This document shows, one piece after another, positions 47,153 through 55,748 of a stretch of 64,000 nucleotides of DNA. A model generated the notes under the pieces. That model did not search any database. It was not told the DNA's origin and saw only the letters and a list, made by a program, of their open reading frames with translations. How positions within the stretch are numbered: position 1 is the first letter of the stretch; the number at the start of each line of letters is the position of its first letter. This stretch comes from Vibrio renipiscarius (GTDB taxonomy: Bacteria > Pseudomonadota > Gammaproteobacteria > Enterobacterales > Vibrionaceae). The DNA is taken from NCBI RefSeq assembly GCF_000827885.1, contig NZ_JTKH01000006.1:124001-188000 (forward strand), read 5' to 3'. Made by a program: the position numbers and the translations under genes.

Positions 47153-49027
47153 ATGGCGTCGGATCTTCTGAGTTTAGGTACACAAAGTGTATTGACGGCT
47201 CAGAGACAACTCAACACCACAGGGCATAACATTTCCAATGCGAATACAGATGGCTATAGCCGCCAATCTGTCATTCAAGGGACGAACAATCCACAGCAGT
47301 TCGCTGGCCAGACGTATGGCATGGGCGTGCATGTGGAAAATGTTCGCCGCGCTTGGGATCAGTTTGCCGTTAATGAGTTGAATATTTCGACCACCAATTA
47401 TGCTTCTCGCTACGACAATGAAGAAGACTTGCAGATATTGTCGAGCTTACTTTCATCAGCGACATCGCAAAAAATCCCAGAGAATATGAATGGCTGGTTT
47501 GATGCGGTGAAATCGCTCGCAGACAGCCCCAATGATGTAGGTTCACGTAAAGTCGTGCTTGAAAAAGCTTGGTTTATCGCCCAAAACCTCAATGATTTAG
47601 ACCGTGACATTCGACATCACCAAAAGACCGCGAATCGCAAGCTAGAACTTGGTGTTGAACGAGTCAATCAGTTGGGGCTTGAGATCCGGGATATTAACCG
47701 CTTGATGATGCGTAATACCGGCCCTCACAACGACTTAATGGACAGGCATGAACAACTGATTGGTGAGCTTTCTGAGTACACGAAAGTCACGGTAACGCCA
47801 CGCTCAAACCGCGAAGGTTTTAACGTACACATTGGCAATGGGCACATGTTGGTGTCGGGAACCGAATCAAGTAAGTTAGCGTTAGTCGACGGCACACCTG
47901 ATGCTCAGCAAAAGCGTCTTGCCATGATTGAAGGTAAGGGAATCAAGCCGATTTCAAGCACTGACATCGATGGTAAAATTGGCTCGATTCTGGATATGCG
48001 AGACAAAAAAGTCCCGTATCTACAGGATGAAATCGGCAAGCTGGCGATCAGTTTCTCTGATTCTATCAATAAATTACAGAGTCAAGGTTTGGATTTAAAC
48101 GGCGACGTGGGCGCGGATATGTTTACCGATGTGAACTCTGCACTGGCCGTCAAATCACGCGTGGTTACCTCATCGAACTCGACGGCCGATCTTGAAGTTC
48201 ATATTGAAGATGTCTCTCAGCTAAAAACGGGCGAGTATTCATTGCAATATGACGGTAGTAGCCACTTTATTACGCAACCTGGTGGTGCTCGTGAACCTGT
48301 TAAAATGGATGGCAATGCGTTCAGTATTGATGGTTTACGAATTCAAATAAACCAAGAATTGGCGAGCGGTGAGCGGGTGTTGATTCGCCCAACACGATCG
48401 GGTGCGGGTGAAATCAAAATGGCCATCACCGATGTGTCTCAAATCGCCGCGCAAAGCTATGAAGCGTCAACGACTCATGCCCAAGGCAATGCTAAATTTG
48501 AAATTGAAACGATTGGCGCACTAAAAGAATTTGACGTTATCGTATCACCAGACGGTAAACAATTTGCAGTGACAGACAAAGCTGGCACGGTATTGATGCA
48601 ACCTCAAGAATACCCACCGAAAGGCGCGGTAGAGGTACTTGGCACTAAGTTCACCTTGACCAATGGTGCATTGCCGAACGATAAGTTTACGGCCAACCTT
48701 ACCCCTTCAGAAGGCGGCAACGGCAACTTGCGGAAAATGCTGCACTTGCAAACCGAAAAGCATTTGAACAACGGTGAGTCGACCGTCATCGATATTTATC
48801 ACGATCTCAATACCAATATGGGATTGAAGCTCTCGACGGCTTCTAAGTTAACAGACATATCCCGAGTTGAGAAAGAATCCGCACAAGCGCGCGTTGCCAG
48901 CGTGTCAGGCGTTAACCTTGATGAAGAAGCGGCCAATATGATGAAGTTTCAGCAGGCTTATATGGCCTCTTCGCGTGTGATGCAAGCGGCGAATGAAACC
49001 TTTGATACGATCTTGGCGCTGAGGTAG
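47153..49027 (+). CDS. flgK: Flagellar hook-filament junction protein FlgK
   Basis: A 624-residue junction protein (HAP1). The N-terminal axial motif QRQLNTTGHNISNANTDGYSRQ and the C-terminal VSGVNLDEEAANMMKFQQAY are typical. It is longer than the E. coli protein (about 547), as usual in Vibrio, because of an enlarged central domain (about residues 330-530). It is exported with the help of FlgN. flgL follows 10 bases later. Confidence 0.96.
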   Translation: MASDLLSLGTQSVLTAQRQLNTTGHNISNANTDGYSRQSVIQGTNNPQQFAGQTYGMGVHVENVRRAWDQFAVNELNISTTNYASRYDNEEDLQILSSLLSSATSQKIPENMNGWFDAVKSLADSPNDVGSRKVVLEKAWFIAQNLNDLDRDIRHHQKTANRKLELGVERVNQLGLEIRDINRLMMRNTGPHNDLMDRHEQLIGELSEYTKVTVTPRSNREGFNVHIGNGHMLVSGTESSKLALVDGTPDAQQKRLAMIEGKGIKPISSTDIDGKIGSILDMRDKKVPYLQDEIGKLAISFSDSINKLQSQGLDLNGDVGADMFTDVNSALAVKSRVVTSSNSTADLEVHIEDVSQLKTGEYSLQYDGSSHFITQPGGAREPVKMDGNAFSIDGLRIQINQELASGERVLIRPTRSGAGEIKMAITDVSQIAAQSYEASTTHAQGNAKFEIETIGALKEFDVIVSPDGKQFAVTDKAGTVLMQPQEYPPKGAVEVLGTKFTLTNGALPNDKFTANLTPSEGGNGNLRKMLHLQTEKHLNNGESTVIDIYHDLNTNMGLKLSTASKLTDISRVEKESAQARVASVSGVNLDEEAANMMKFQQAYMASSRVMQAANETFDTILALR

Positions 49028-49037
49028 GGGACCGTAA

Positions 49038-50231
49038 ATGTTAAACCGAATTTCCAGCTTTCATCATTACCAATCAGTGCAAAATGACATGCGTCGTCAA
49101 GAAGGCAAGGTTCATCATAACCAAGCTCAATTGGCGTCGGGTAAAAAGATGATTCAACCCAGCGATGATCCGCTGGCGACGCACTACATTCAAAATATTG
49201 GCCAGCAATCAGAAGAACTCAAGCAGTATGTGAATTCTATCGTCCTAACCCGCAATCGTATCGAGCAACAAGAAGTGATTGTGTCGAATGCTGAGCAATA
49301 TATTGATGAAGGCAAACGCACGGTAATGGAAATGATCAATGGCTCGCTATCACCGGAAGATCGCATTGCAAAGCAACGTGAAATTGAAGAATTGTTTGAT
49401 AACTTACTGACGCTTGGCAATAGCCAAGATGAATCTGGGAATTACATTTTTTCAGGCACTAAGCCTAAGATGCAGGCCTTTTTCCGCGATAACGCGGGAA
49501 ATGTCACTTACGCCGGTGATGACTACCAACGGAAAATGCGTATTTCCAACAGTCAGGAAATGCCGGTGAATTTCCCTGGCAATAAAGTGTTTACACAGGT
49601 GGTGAATCCGCTTGGTGATTATGATCCAAAATATCAATTGGTTGAAGGCTCTGAACTGTTATTGGAGCGCGCGAACAATCTGAATGAATCGGATACGTCG
49701 AGCTATAAAATCACGTTTGTCGATATGCCTAATGGCCAGCATGGCTACCAACTTGAAAAAGATGGCGCAGTGGTTAAAGCGGATGAATTTGACCCTAAAC
49801 AAGCGATTCAGCATGAAGGGTTATCGATTCAAGTCAAAGGTCAGATCACCAAAGGTGATCAGATTGAGCTTGAACCTAAAAAGACATTTTCAATCTTTGA
49901 AACGTTTAAAAGAGCGCGTGATCTTTCTGAAGGCGGCGTTTCTAATGCATCGAATACCGCGGAACTGCACCAAGTAACGCAAGAGTTCCACGCTGCATTT
50001 ATTCATATGAACCAAGCTCGTTCTGACTTAGGTGCGCGCCTTAGCACGCTTGATCATCAAGAGATGCAGCATGAAGATTTTCAAATGACGCTGGCGAAAT
50101 CAAAAAGTAATTTTGAGGACTTAGATTATGCCTCAGCGGTGATTGAATTTAATGAAAATACGCGAGCGTTACAGGCATCGCAACAAGCGTTTGGTAAAGC
50201 GAAAGATTTAACCTTGTTTAACTACCTTTAA
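49038..50231 (+). CDS. flgL: Flagellar hook-filament junction protein FlgL
   Basis: A 397-residue junction protein (HAP3) between FlgK and the filament. The N-terminal flagellin-like helix (VHHNQAQLASGKKMIQPSDDP) and the motif NSQDESGNYIFSGTKP are conserved. The C-terminal helix LGARLSTLDHQEMQHEDFQ and DYASAVIEFNENTRALQASQQAF ends the protein. It closes the flgKL unit, after which the flagellin has its own promoter. Confidence 0.95.
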   Translation: MLNRISSFHHYQSVQNDMRRQEGKVHHNQAQLASGKKMIQPSDDPLATHYIQNIGQQSEELKQYVNSIVLTRNRIEQQEVIVSNAEQYIDEGKRTVMEMINGSLSPEDRIAKQREIEELFDNLLTLGNSQDESGNYIFSGTKPKMQAFFRDNAGNVTYAGDDYQRKMRISNSQEMPVNFPGNKVFTQVVNPLGDYDPKYQLVEGSELLLERANNLNESDTSSYKITFVDMPNGQHGYQLEKDGAVVKADEFDPKQAIQHEGLSIQVKGQITKGDQIELEPKKTFSIFETFKRARDLSEGGVSNASNTAELHQVTQEFHAAFIHMNQARSDLGARLSTLDHQEMQHEDFQMTLAKSKSNFEDLDYASAVIEFNENTRALQASQQAFGKAKDLTLFNYL

Positions 50232-50593
50232 GCCTTATGTGCAATGCCTTAAGAGCAAATGAAGGCGCTGGAAAGGCGAATATTTGTGCGAAAAATATCG
50301 TGGCAAATAGAGGCAAAGAAAGCGGCAATGTGTTTACACAAGGAGAGGCAAAGAAATCGTAGCGAGTAAAATTAGTTAGGTTTCTTTGTTTAAGTAATTG
50401 TATTTTAAAAATAAATAAAACTGGTTGATTCGTGTTCAAGTTGGCACATAAATTGAATTAACCATTTCAAGAAATGAAAACAGTTTTTTTAGGTAGGGTT
50501 TTCCTTACTGAACAAATAATTTACGGTCAGTACTTCCAAGCGAGATTAAGCTGGCCGCTTCGCAATACATTGCGAACTCACTAGGAGTGCATT
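50232..50593 (+). other. Flagellin leader region
   Basis: A 362-base gap without a gene. It includes the sigma-54-like element at 50441-50458, then about 135 bases of leader to the flagellin start. The ribosome site AGGAG at 50583-50587 is strong. No sigma-28 motif with correct spacing is evident. Confidence 0.5.
50441..50458 (+). promoter_or_regulatory. Sigma-54-like promoter of the flagellin with altered -12 element
   Basis: TTGGCACATAAATTGAAT aligns base for base with the flgK promoter, but the -12 GC is GA. The -24 part (TTGGCAC) is perfect. The altered base should weaken sigma-54 binding, unless compensated by an activator. Confidence 0.6.
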
Positions 50594-51772
50594 ATGACCA
50601 TTAACGTAAATACCAACGTCTCGGCAATGACCGCTCAGCGTTACCTTACCAAATCGATGGATGATCTCAATACCTCGATGGAACGTTTATCATCAGGTAA
50701 AAAAATCAACAGCGCGAAAGATGATGCCGCAGGTCTACAGATTTCAAACCGATTAACGGCGCAATCACGTGGCCTTGACGTTGCAATGCGTAACGCAAAT
50801 GATGGTATTTCTATTGCTCAAACGGCAGAAGGCGCGATGGATGAATCCACCGGTGTTTTGCAACGTATTCGTGATTTGTCCCTACAAGCGGCAAACGGCA
50901 CCAACTCATTAGCGGAACGTGAAGCAATCAATGAAGAAGTTGGCGCTTTACAAGATGAACTGAACCGAATCGCAGAAACGACGTCATTTGGTGGCCGTAA
51001 ACTGCTCAATGGTCAGTTTGGCGAAGCAGCATTCCAAATCGGTGCGAGCTCTGGTGAAGCGATGATCATGGGGCTAACCAGTATTCGCGCGGATGAGCCT
51101 AAAATGGGCGGCCAAAGTTTTATTGCTGCAAATGGCAAAGATAGCGAGTGGGGTGTACCAGAACTTGGTGCTGGCGGTGAGAAAAACAATAGTTTCTCCA
51201 TCGCTTTTAAAACCCGAGATGGTGAAAGTGTCAATATTCCAATCACCGCACAACCGGGTGATGATATTGAAGAGTTGGCAACATTCATTAATGGCCAGTC
51301 ACCAAAGGTCAATGCTTCTGTCGATCAAGATGGCAAACTGCAAATCTTTGTTCCTTACCGTCATCTTGAAGAAGGTGGTGAAGGCGTGGTTGGTGATGTG
51401 ACCTTTAGTGGCCTTTTAGCGACGGAACTCGGTCTTACAACGGGTAAAGGAGAGGCTACGAGCGTTCAAAACATTGACGTGACTACTGTTGGTGGCGCGC
51501 AAAATGCCGTCGGTATCGTTGATTCTGCGCTGCAATATATTGATTCACAGCGTGCTGATCTTGGTGCGAAGCAAAACCGTTTAAGCCATAGCATTAATAA
51601 CTTGGCCAACATCCAAGAAAATGTGGCGGCATCAAATAGCCGCATTCGCGATACTGACTTCGCGAAAGAGACAACGGCAATGACAAAAGCGCAAATTCTG
51701 CAACAAGCAGGTACCTCTATTCTTGCTCAAGCAAAACAGTTGCCTAACTCTGCAATTACGCTATTGCAGTGA
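50594..51772 (+). CDS. Polar flagellin
   Basis: A 392-residue filament protein. The N-terminal D0/D1 region is [20 protein letters not shown]...[22 protein letters not shown]. The C-terminal region ends [30 protein letters not shown]...LLQ. The central variable domain (about residues 170-290) is short. The gene follows flgL, where V. cholerae carries flaA and then flaC. Only one flagellin is here, so I leave the letter unassigned. Others may lie elsewhere in the genome. Confidence 0.96.
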   Translation: MTINVNTNVSAMTAQRYLTKSMDDLNTSMERLSSGKKINSAKDDAAGLQISNRLTAQSRGLDVAMRNANDGISIAQTAEGAMDESTGVLQRIRDLSLQAANGTNSLAEREAINEEVGALQDELNRIAETTSFGGRKLLNGQFGEAAFQIGASSGEAMIMGLTSIRADEPKMGGQSFIAANGKDSEWGVPELGAGGEKNNSFSIAFKTRDGESVNIPITAQPGDDIEELATFINGQSPKVNASVDQDGKLQIFVPYRHLEEGGEGVVGDVTFSGLLATELGLTTGKGEATSVQNIDVTTVGGAQNAVGIVDSALQYIDSQRADLGAKQNRLSHSINNLANIQENVAASNSRIRDTDFAKETTAMTKAQILQQAGTSILAQAKQLPNSAITLLQ

Positions 51773-51782
51773 TAGTGAATCG

Positions 51783-51928
51783 CCCTACTGTATAACCTAG
51801 ACGTAGGACGGTAGGGGATTGACGGCAAGCATGAATAGAATGATTGATTTATCGCTATAAACCACCAAAAATATTCATGCACGGCAGCCAAGTTCTGATC
51901 ATTATTCTCGAACGTTCAATTGGCTGCC
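51783..51928 (+). other. Structured 3' region after the flagellin: three inverted repeats
   Basis: Three inverted repeats lie in series: CCCTAC/GTAGGG (51783-51788, 51811-51816), GCATGAATA/TATTCATGC (51829-51837, 51872-51880) and GGCAGCCAA/TTGGCTGCC (51883-51891, 51920-51928). All precede the terminator at 51936. It could be a structured 3' untranslated region, a processed small RNA, or the footprint of a small element. No ORF. Confidence 0.55.
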
Positions 51929-51935
51929 AAGCTAT

Positions 51936-51972
51936 AGCCCCAGTTCTCTCAAAGAATGGGGCTTTTCTTTTG
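51936..51972 (+). terminator. Terminator downstream of the flagellin
   Basis: AGCCCCA/TGGGGCT plus inner TTCT/AGAA pairs, followed by TTTTCTTTT. It lies about 165 bases past the flagellin stop. Confidence 0.85.
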
Positions 51973-52481
51973 TCTGCGATTTCTGTTTCATGCCACAATT
52001 TGCCCTAGATTCAAAATGTGTATACCAATGAACATACGCATAAATACGCTCTAGCCTGTGGCATTTCTTTACTAGGTCGTAAGTTTTTTCTGCCTTTCTC
52101 ATCGACGGTTATCGACTCTGCCTGTTTGGCTATCTCTGGGGCTTTCTCTGATGTCTTGAATATCGAGCAGTGAAATTACCTTTTTGCGGATAAAATCGCT
52201 CACAGCGCCGTATGGCTGGTGCAATGAGTCTACGCTGAGATGATAATCCATTGATAACGATCAGTCTTTACCACTTGCCGCCGGAATTAATCCTGTAGTG
52301 CTCAAGCTGCTTGGCTAACGTTATATAGCTAAGGCCAGGTAAGAGGGATTACTTGAATAATAAAATGGGGGTTAAATAGAGGAGCTAATGATCTGAATGG
52401 CTTTTGGGGGAAGCGCTATGGTGTTCACGCTGTCGTGAGATAGAAATGAAGAGGGGGAAGTAATTAAACGCCAGATAAAAC
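51973..52481. other. Gene-poor stretch between flagellin and tRNA array
   Basis: About 510 bases with no supported gene. The longest readable frame is about 50 codons on the minus strand around 52100-52255, starting MDYHLSVDSLHQPYG, without a good ribosome site. The composition looks like decaying sequence. I saw no recognisable transposase motif or terminal inverted repeat. V. cholerae carries a second flagellin near this position, which is absent here. Confidence 0.45.
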
Positions 52482-52506
52482 AAAACCCAGCAAAAGCTGG
52501 GTTTTA
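52482..52506 (-). terminator. Terminator of the tRNA operon
   Basis: Hairpin AAAACCCAGC/GCTGGGTTTT with loop AAAA, located 8 bases beyond the last tRNA on the minus strand. The following minus-strand sequence is T-rich. Confidence 0.85.
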
Positions 52507-52513
52507 TTAATGA

Positions 52514-52598
52514 TGGTGCGGTCGGAGAGACTTGAACTCTCACACCTTACGGCGCCAGAACCTAAATCTGGTGCGTCTACCAATTCCGCCACGACCGC
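52514..52598 (-). tRNA. tRNA-Leu (UAG), copy 1
   Basis: An 85-base gene including the encoded CCA. Anticodon loop TTTAGGT gives UAG, reading CUN. It has the long variable arm of a type II tRNA. It is the last gene of the operon, immediately before the terminator. Confidence 0.97.
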
Positions 52599-52675
52599 AG
52601 CAAACTCTTATAGTTAAAAAGACATTGGTTATCTTAGTAACGTTGTCATGTCGATTACTCAACATGTTTAAATAG

Positions 52676-52750
52676 TGGCAGGTCTACCTGGATTCGAACC
52701 AGGGAATGCCGGCATCAAAAGCCGGTGCCTTACCGCTTGGCGATAGACCT
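52676..52750 (-). tRNA. tRNA-Gln (UUG), copy 1
   Basis: A 75-base gene with encoded CCA. The anticodon loop TTTTGAT gives UUG, reading CAA. The acceptor stem AGGTCTA/TAGACCT pairs fully. Confidence 0.97.
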
Positions 52751-52783
52751 ACAGCAATAACTTCATCAAAGTTATTTAAATGA

Positions 52784-52868
52784 TGGTGCGGTCGGAGAGA
52801 CTTGAACTCTCACACCTTACGGCGCCAGAACCTAAATCTGGTGCGTCTACCAATTCCGCCACGACCGC
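52784..52868 (-). tRNA. tRNA-Leu (UAG), copy 2
   Basis: Identical to copy 1, with CCA encoded. The following spacer is the same 77-base type as after copy 1, with a few differences. Confidence 0.97.
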
Positions 52869-52945
52869 AGCAAATCTTTATAGTTAAAAAGACATTGGTT
52901 ATCTTAGTAACGTTGTCATGTCGATCACTCAACATGTTTAAATAG

Positions 52946-53020
52946 TGGCAGGTCTACCTGGATTCGAACCAGGGAATGCCGGCATCAAAAGCCGGTGCCT
53001 TACCGCTTGGCGATAGACCT
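52946..53020 (-). tRNA. tRNA-Gln (UUG), copy 2
   Basis: Identical in sequence to copy 1. The spacer on its 5' side differs from the duplicated blocks. Confidence 0.97.
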
Positions 53021-53088
53021 GCAGATGCTCTTAATAGAGACTTGATCCTTCAGCATGCTTTAAACTGTTGCATTCATTCAAAAGAGAA

Positions 53089-53173
53089 TGGTGCGGTCGG
53101 AGAGACTTGAACTCTCACACCTTACGGCGCCAGAACCTAAATCTGGTGCGTCTACCAATTCCGCCACGACCGC
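53089..53173 (-). tRNA. tRNA-Leu (UAG), copy 3
   Basis: Same sequence as the other Leu copies. It lies between Gln copy 2 and Met copy 1. Confidence 0.97.
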
Positions 53174-53253
53174 AGCAAAGTTTCTTGTTAAGCGTATGCT
53201 TAGCGAAGAATATGTAGTTAGAAAGACAATTGGAGAGTCTTAATAACGTTGTA

Positions 53254-53330
53254 TGGTGGCTACTACGGGATTTGAACCTGTGACCCCATCATTATGAGTG
53301 ATGTGCTCTAACCAGCTGAGCTAAGTAGCC
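53254..53330 (-). tRNA. tRNA-Met (CAU), elongator, copy 1
   Basis: A 77-base gene with encoded CCA. The anticodon loop TCATAAT gives CAU. The acceptor stem GGCTACT pairs with AGTAGCC, so the first base pair forms, unlike the mismatched start of initiator tRNA. That supports an elongator Met. Confidence 0.96.
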
Positions 53331-53368
53331 AAGATGTAGTCGATATTAAATCGAAGACATTTTTATAA

Positions 53369-53453
53369 TGGTGCGGTCGGAGAGACTTGAACTCTCACAC
53401 CTTACGGCGCCAGAACCTAAATCTGGTGCGTCTACCAATTCCGCCACGACCGC
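53369..53453 (-). tRNA. tRNA-Leu (UAG), copy 4
   Basis: First gene of the second copy of the duplicated block. Sequence matches copies 1-3. Confidence 0.97.
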
Positions 53454-53530
53454 AGCAAACTCTTATAGTTAAAAAGACATTGGTTATCTTAGTAACGTTG
53501 TCATGTCGATTACTCAACATGTTTAAATAG

Positions 53531-53605
53531 TGGCAGGTCTACCTGGATTCGAACCAGGGAATGCCGGCATCAAAAGCCGGTGCCTTACCGCTTGGCGATA
53601 GACCT
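53531..53605 (-). tRNA. tRNA-Gln (UUG), copy 3
   Basis: Same as Gln copies 1 and 2, inside the second duplicated block. Confidence 0.97.
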
Positions 53606-53638
53606 ACAGCAATAACTTCATCAAAGTTATTTAAATGA

Positions 53639-53723
53639 TGGTGCGGTCGGAGAGACTTGAACTCTCACACCTTACGGCGCCAGAACCTAAATCTGGTGCG
53701 TCTACCAATTCCGCCACGACCGC
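53639..53723 (-). tRNA. tRNA-Leu (UAG), copy 5
   Basis: End of the second duplicated block. A spacer of only 27 bases separates it from Leu copy 6. Confidence 0.97.
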
Positions 53724-53750
53724 ATAAATTCCCGGTAGAGTTTTTCAAGA

Positions 53751-53835
53751 TGGTGCGGTCGGAGAGACTTGAACTCTCACACCTTACGGCGCCAGAACCT
53801 AAATCTGGTGCGTCTACCAATTCCGCCACGACCGC
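53751..53835 (-). tRNA. tRNA-Leu (UAG), copy 6
   Basis: Adjacent to copy 5 without a Gln gene between them, a break in the Leu-Gln alternation. Confidence 0.97.
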
Positions 53836-53888
53836 GTCTTGAACTCTACATCAATCAATCTCTTGGTATAAGATTAACTGTTTAAATA

Positions 53889-53965
53889 TGGTGGCTACTA
53901 CGGGATTTGAACCTGTGACCCCATCATTATGAGTGATGTGCTCTAACCAGCTGAGCTAAGTAGCC
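53889..53965 (-). tRNA. tRNA-Met (CAU), elongator, copy 2
   Basis: Identical to Met copy 1, with encoded CCA. Confidence 0.96.
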
Positions 53966-54045
53966 TTTGTTTTTGAGCGAGCTAATATAAACTATTCCCT
54001 CTCTCAGTGACAACCCTTTTTATCAAAAGGTTCACACTTAAATAG

Positions 54046-54120
54046 TGGCAGGTCTACCTGGATTCGAACCAGGGAATGCCGGCATCAAAAGCCGGTGCCT
54101 TACCGCTTGGCGATAGACCT
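54046..54120 (-). tRNA. tRNA-Gln (UUG), copy 4
   Basis: Same sequence as the other Gln copies. The spacer on its 5' side (54121-54153) contains a small hairpin, AATAACTTC/GAAGTTATT. Confidence 0.97.
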
Positions 54121-54153
54121 ACAGCAATAACTTCTACGAAGTTATTCAAACAA

Positions 54154-54238
54154 TGGTGCGGTCGGAGAGACTTGAACTCTCACACCTTACGGCGCCAGAA
54201 CCTAAATCTGGTGCGTCTACCAATTCCGCCACGACCGC
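54154..54238 (-). tRNA. tRNA-Leu (UAG), copy 7
   Basis: Second gene of the operon in transcription order. Same sequence as the other Leu copies. Confidence 0.97.
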
Positions 54239-54286
54239 ATCTATTCCTGATTGCTTTAAACTTTAAAAGCAGAAAACAATTAGGAA

Positions 54287-54363
54287 TGGTGGCTACTACG
54301 GGATTTGAACCTGTGACCCCATCATTATGAGTGATGTGCTCTAACCAGCTGAGCTAAGTAGCC
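54287..54363 (-). tRNA. tRNA-Met (CAU), elongator, copy 3
   Basis: First gene of the operon in transcription order, about 50 bases downstream of the predicted transcription start. Confidence 0.96.
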
Positions 54364-54420
54364 ATTACCATGTTTTCCGTTCCGTTTCGATTCGTTGTTG
54401 TCTCGTTGGGAACGGGGCGC

Positions 54421-54449
54421 ATTATGCGTATCTGAGCGAGAACCGTCAA
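54421..54449 (-). promoter_or_regulatory. Promoter of the tRNA operon
   Basis: On the minus strand, TTGACG (54444-54449), 17 bases, CATAAT (54421-54426). The sequence after the -10 is GC-rich (GCGCCCCG), the discriminator type seen at stringently controlled stable-RNA promoters. Confidence 0.85.
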
Positions 54450-54582
54450 CAGTTTTTTCGAAGAAATTTGGATAAATGAATCGTTCGGTTTCTTTTTAAA
54501 CAAAGAGGCGCGTTAATGATCTAAAACTGGTAAAAAATTGACGGCATTCATTTGAATTAAATGGTCACGTTTCTTGAGGTAT

Positions 54583-54614
54583 AAAAAAAGCCAGCAATCA
54601 TGCTGGCTTTTAAA
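54583..54614 (-). terminator. Terminator of the ychF-pth unit
   Basis: Stem AAAAGCCAGCA/TGCTGGCTTTT with loop ATCA and A/T-rich flanks, about 35 bases past the ychF stop on the minus strand. Confidence 0.88.
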
Positions 54615-54646
54615 GTCAATAACTTGGACAAAAAATGTGCAAATGA

Positions 54647-55738
54647 TTAAACGTTAAAACGGAAGTGAACCACATCGCCATCTTTCACGATGTATTCTTT
54701 ACCTTCAAGACGCCATTTACCTGCGTCTTTCGCGCCGCTTTCACCGTTGAATTGAATAAAGTCGTCGTAACCGACTACTTCTGCACGGATAAAGCCTTTT
54801 TCGAAGTCAGTGTGGATCTTACCCGCTGCTTTTGGTGCGGTTGCACCTACAGGGATTGTCCATGCGCGAACTTCTTTAACGCCAGCGGTAAAGTAGGTGT
54901 GCAGTTCAAGCAGCTCGTAACCTGCGCGGATAACGCGGTTTAGACCAGGCTCTTCGATGCCCATGTCAGCAAGGAACTCTTCACGCTCTTCATCTTCTAG
55001 TTCAGCCATTTCTGACTCAATCGCCGCACAAACAGCCACAACAACGTTGTTTTCTTTTGCTGCGTATTCGCAAACTGCGTCTAGGTAAGGGTTGTTCTCA
55101 AAGCCATCTTCATTGACGTTAGCAATGTACATGGTCGGCTTTAGCGTTAGGAAGTTAAGGTAATCAACTGCCAACAACTCTTCTTTAGAAAGCTCAACAG
55201 TACGAGCCATACCACCTTCAGTTAATACTGGCAGTAGTTTATCGAGTACAGTGATTTCAAACTTAGCGTCTTTGTCGCCGCCTTTTGCTTTCTTAGCGTT
55301 ACGCTGAATTGCGCGCTCACAAGAATCTAGGTCAGCCAGTGCAAGCTCAAGGTTGATAACCTCGATATCTTCGATAGGAGATACTTTGCCTGCTACGTGG
55401 ATGATGTTCTCGTTTTCAAAACAACGTACAACGTGACCGATCGCATCCGTTTCACGGATGTTTGCTAGGAATTTGTTTCCTAGGCCTTCACCTTTTGATG
55501 CACCCGCAACTAGGCCTGCGATGTCTACGAATTCCATTGTCGTCGGCAGTACGCGCTGTGGGTTCACAATTTTAGATAACGCATCAAGACGTAGATCTGG
55601 TACTGGTACCACACCTGTGTTTGGCTCGATAGTACAGAACGGGAAGTTTGCTGCTTCGATACCCGCTTTCGTTAGTGCATTGAACAGAGTTGATTTACCA
55701 ACGTTTGGTAGACCAACGATGCCGCATTTAAAACCCAT
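54647..55738 (-). CDS. ychF: Redox-regulated ATPase YchF
   Basis: A 363-residue Obg-family P-loop protein that prefers ATP over GTP and is linked to oxidative-stress responses and ribosome association. The P-loop is [14 protein letters not shown] (residues 8-21) and the G3 motif [20 protein letters not shown]. The G4 position reads NVNED instead of NKxD, in line with ATP preference. The C-terminal TGS domain is complete. It starts 10 bases after pth, forming a pth-ychF unit. Confidence 0.97.
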   Translation of the reverse strand: MGFKCGIVGLPNVGKSTLFNALTKAGIEAANFPFCTIEPNTGVVPVPDLRLDALSKIVNPQRVLPTTMEFVDIAGLVAGASKGEGLGNKFLANIRETDAIGHVVRCFENENIIHVAGKVSPIEDIEVINLELALADLDSCERAIQRNAKKAKGGDKDAKFEITVLDKLLPVLTEGGMARTVELSKEELLAVDYLNFLTLKPTMYIANVNEDGFENNPYLDAVCEYAAKENNVVVAVCAAIESEMAELEDEEREEFLADMGIEEPGLNRVIRAGYELLELHTYFTAGVKEVRAWTIPVGATAPKAAGKIHTDFEKGFIRAEVVGYDDFIQFNGESGAKDAGKWRLEGKEYIVKDGDVVHFRFNV

Positions 55739-55748
55739 GATTGTAACC

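Larger units (their letters stand above)
52514..52868 (-). repeat. Leu-Gln-Leu block duplicated at 53369-53723
   Basis: The 355 bases, spacers included, are identical to 53369-53723 by eye, at an offset of 855 bases. Identity in spacers means a recent duplication or gene conversion rather than conservation of tRNA sequence alone. Confidence 0.85.
53369..53723 (-). repeat. Leu-Gln-Leu block, second copy
   Basis: Matches 52514-52868 across three tRNA genes and both spacers. Outside the block the flanking sequence diverges at once. Confidence 0.85.

Noticed and set aside
51973..52481. Insertion-sequence remnant in the gene-poor stretch.
   Set aside because: I saw no transposase motif and no terminal inverted repeats or target duplication. 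A roughly 50-codon frame is not enough.
53657..54330. ORFs of 61 and 84 codons across the tRNA array (for example starting MPASKAGALPLGDRP).
   Set aside because: They are translations of antisense tRNA sequence and repeat with the tRNA copies. Databases contain many such false hypothetical proteins.
52514..54363. Regularly repeated sequence that could look like a CRISPR array.
   Set aside because: The repeats fold as complete tRNAs with CCA ends, vary in length by tRNA type, and no cas gene is nearby.
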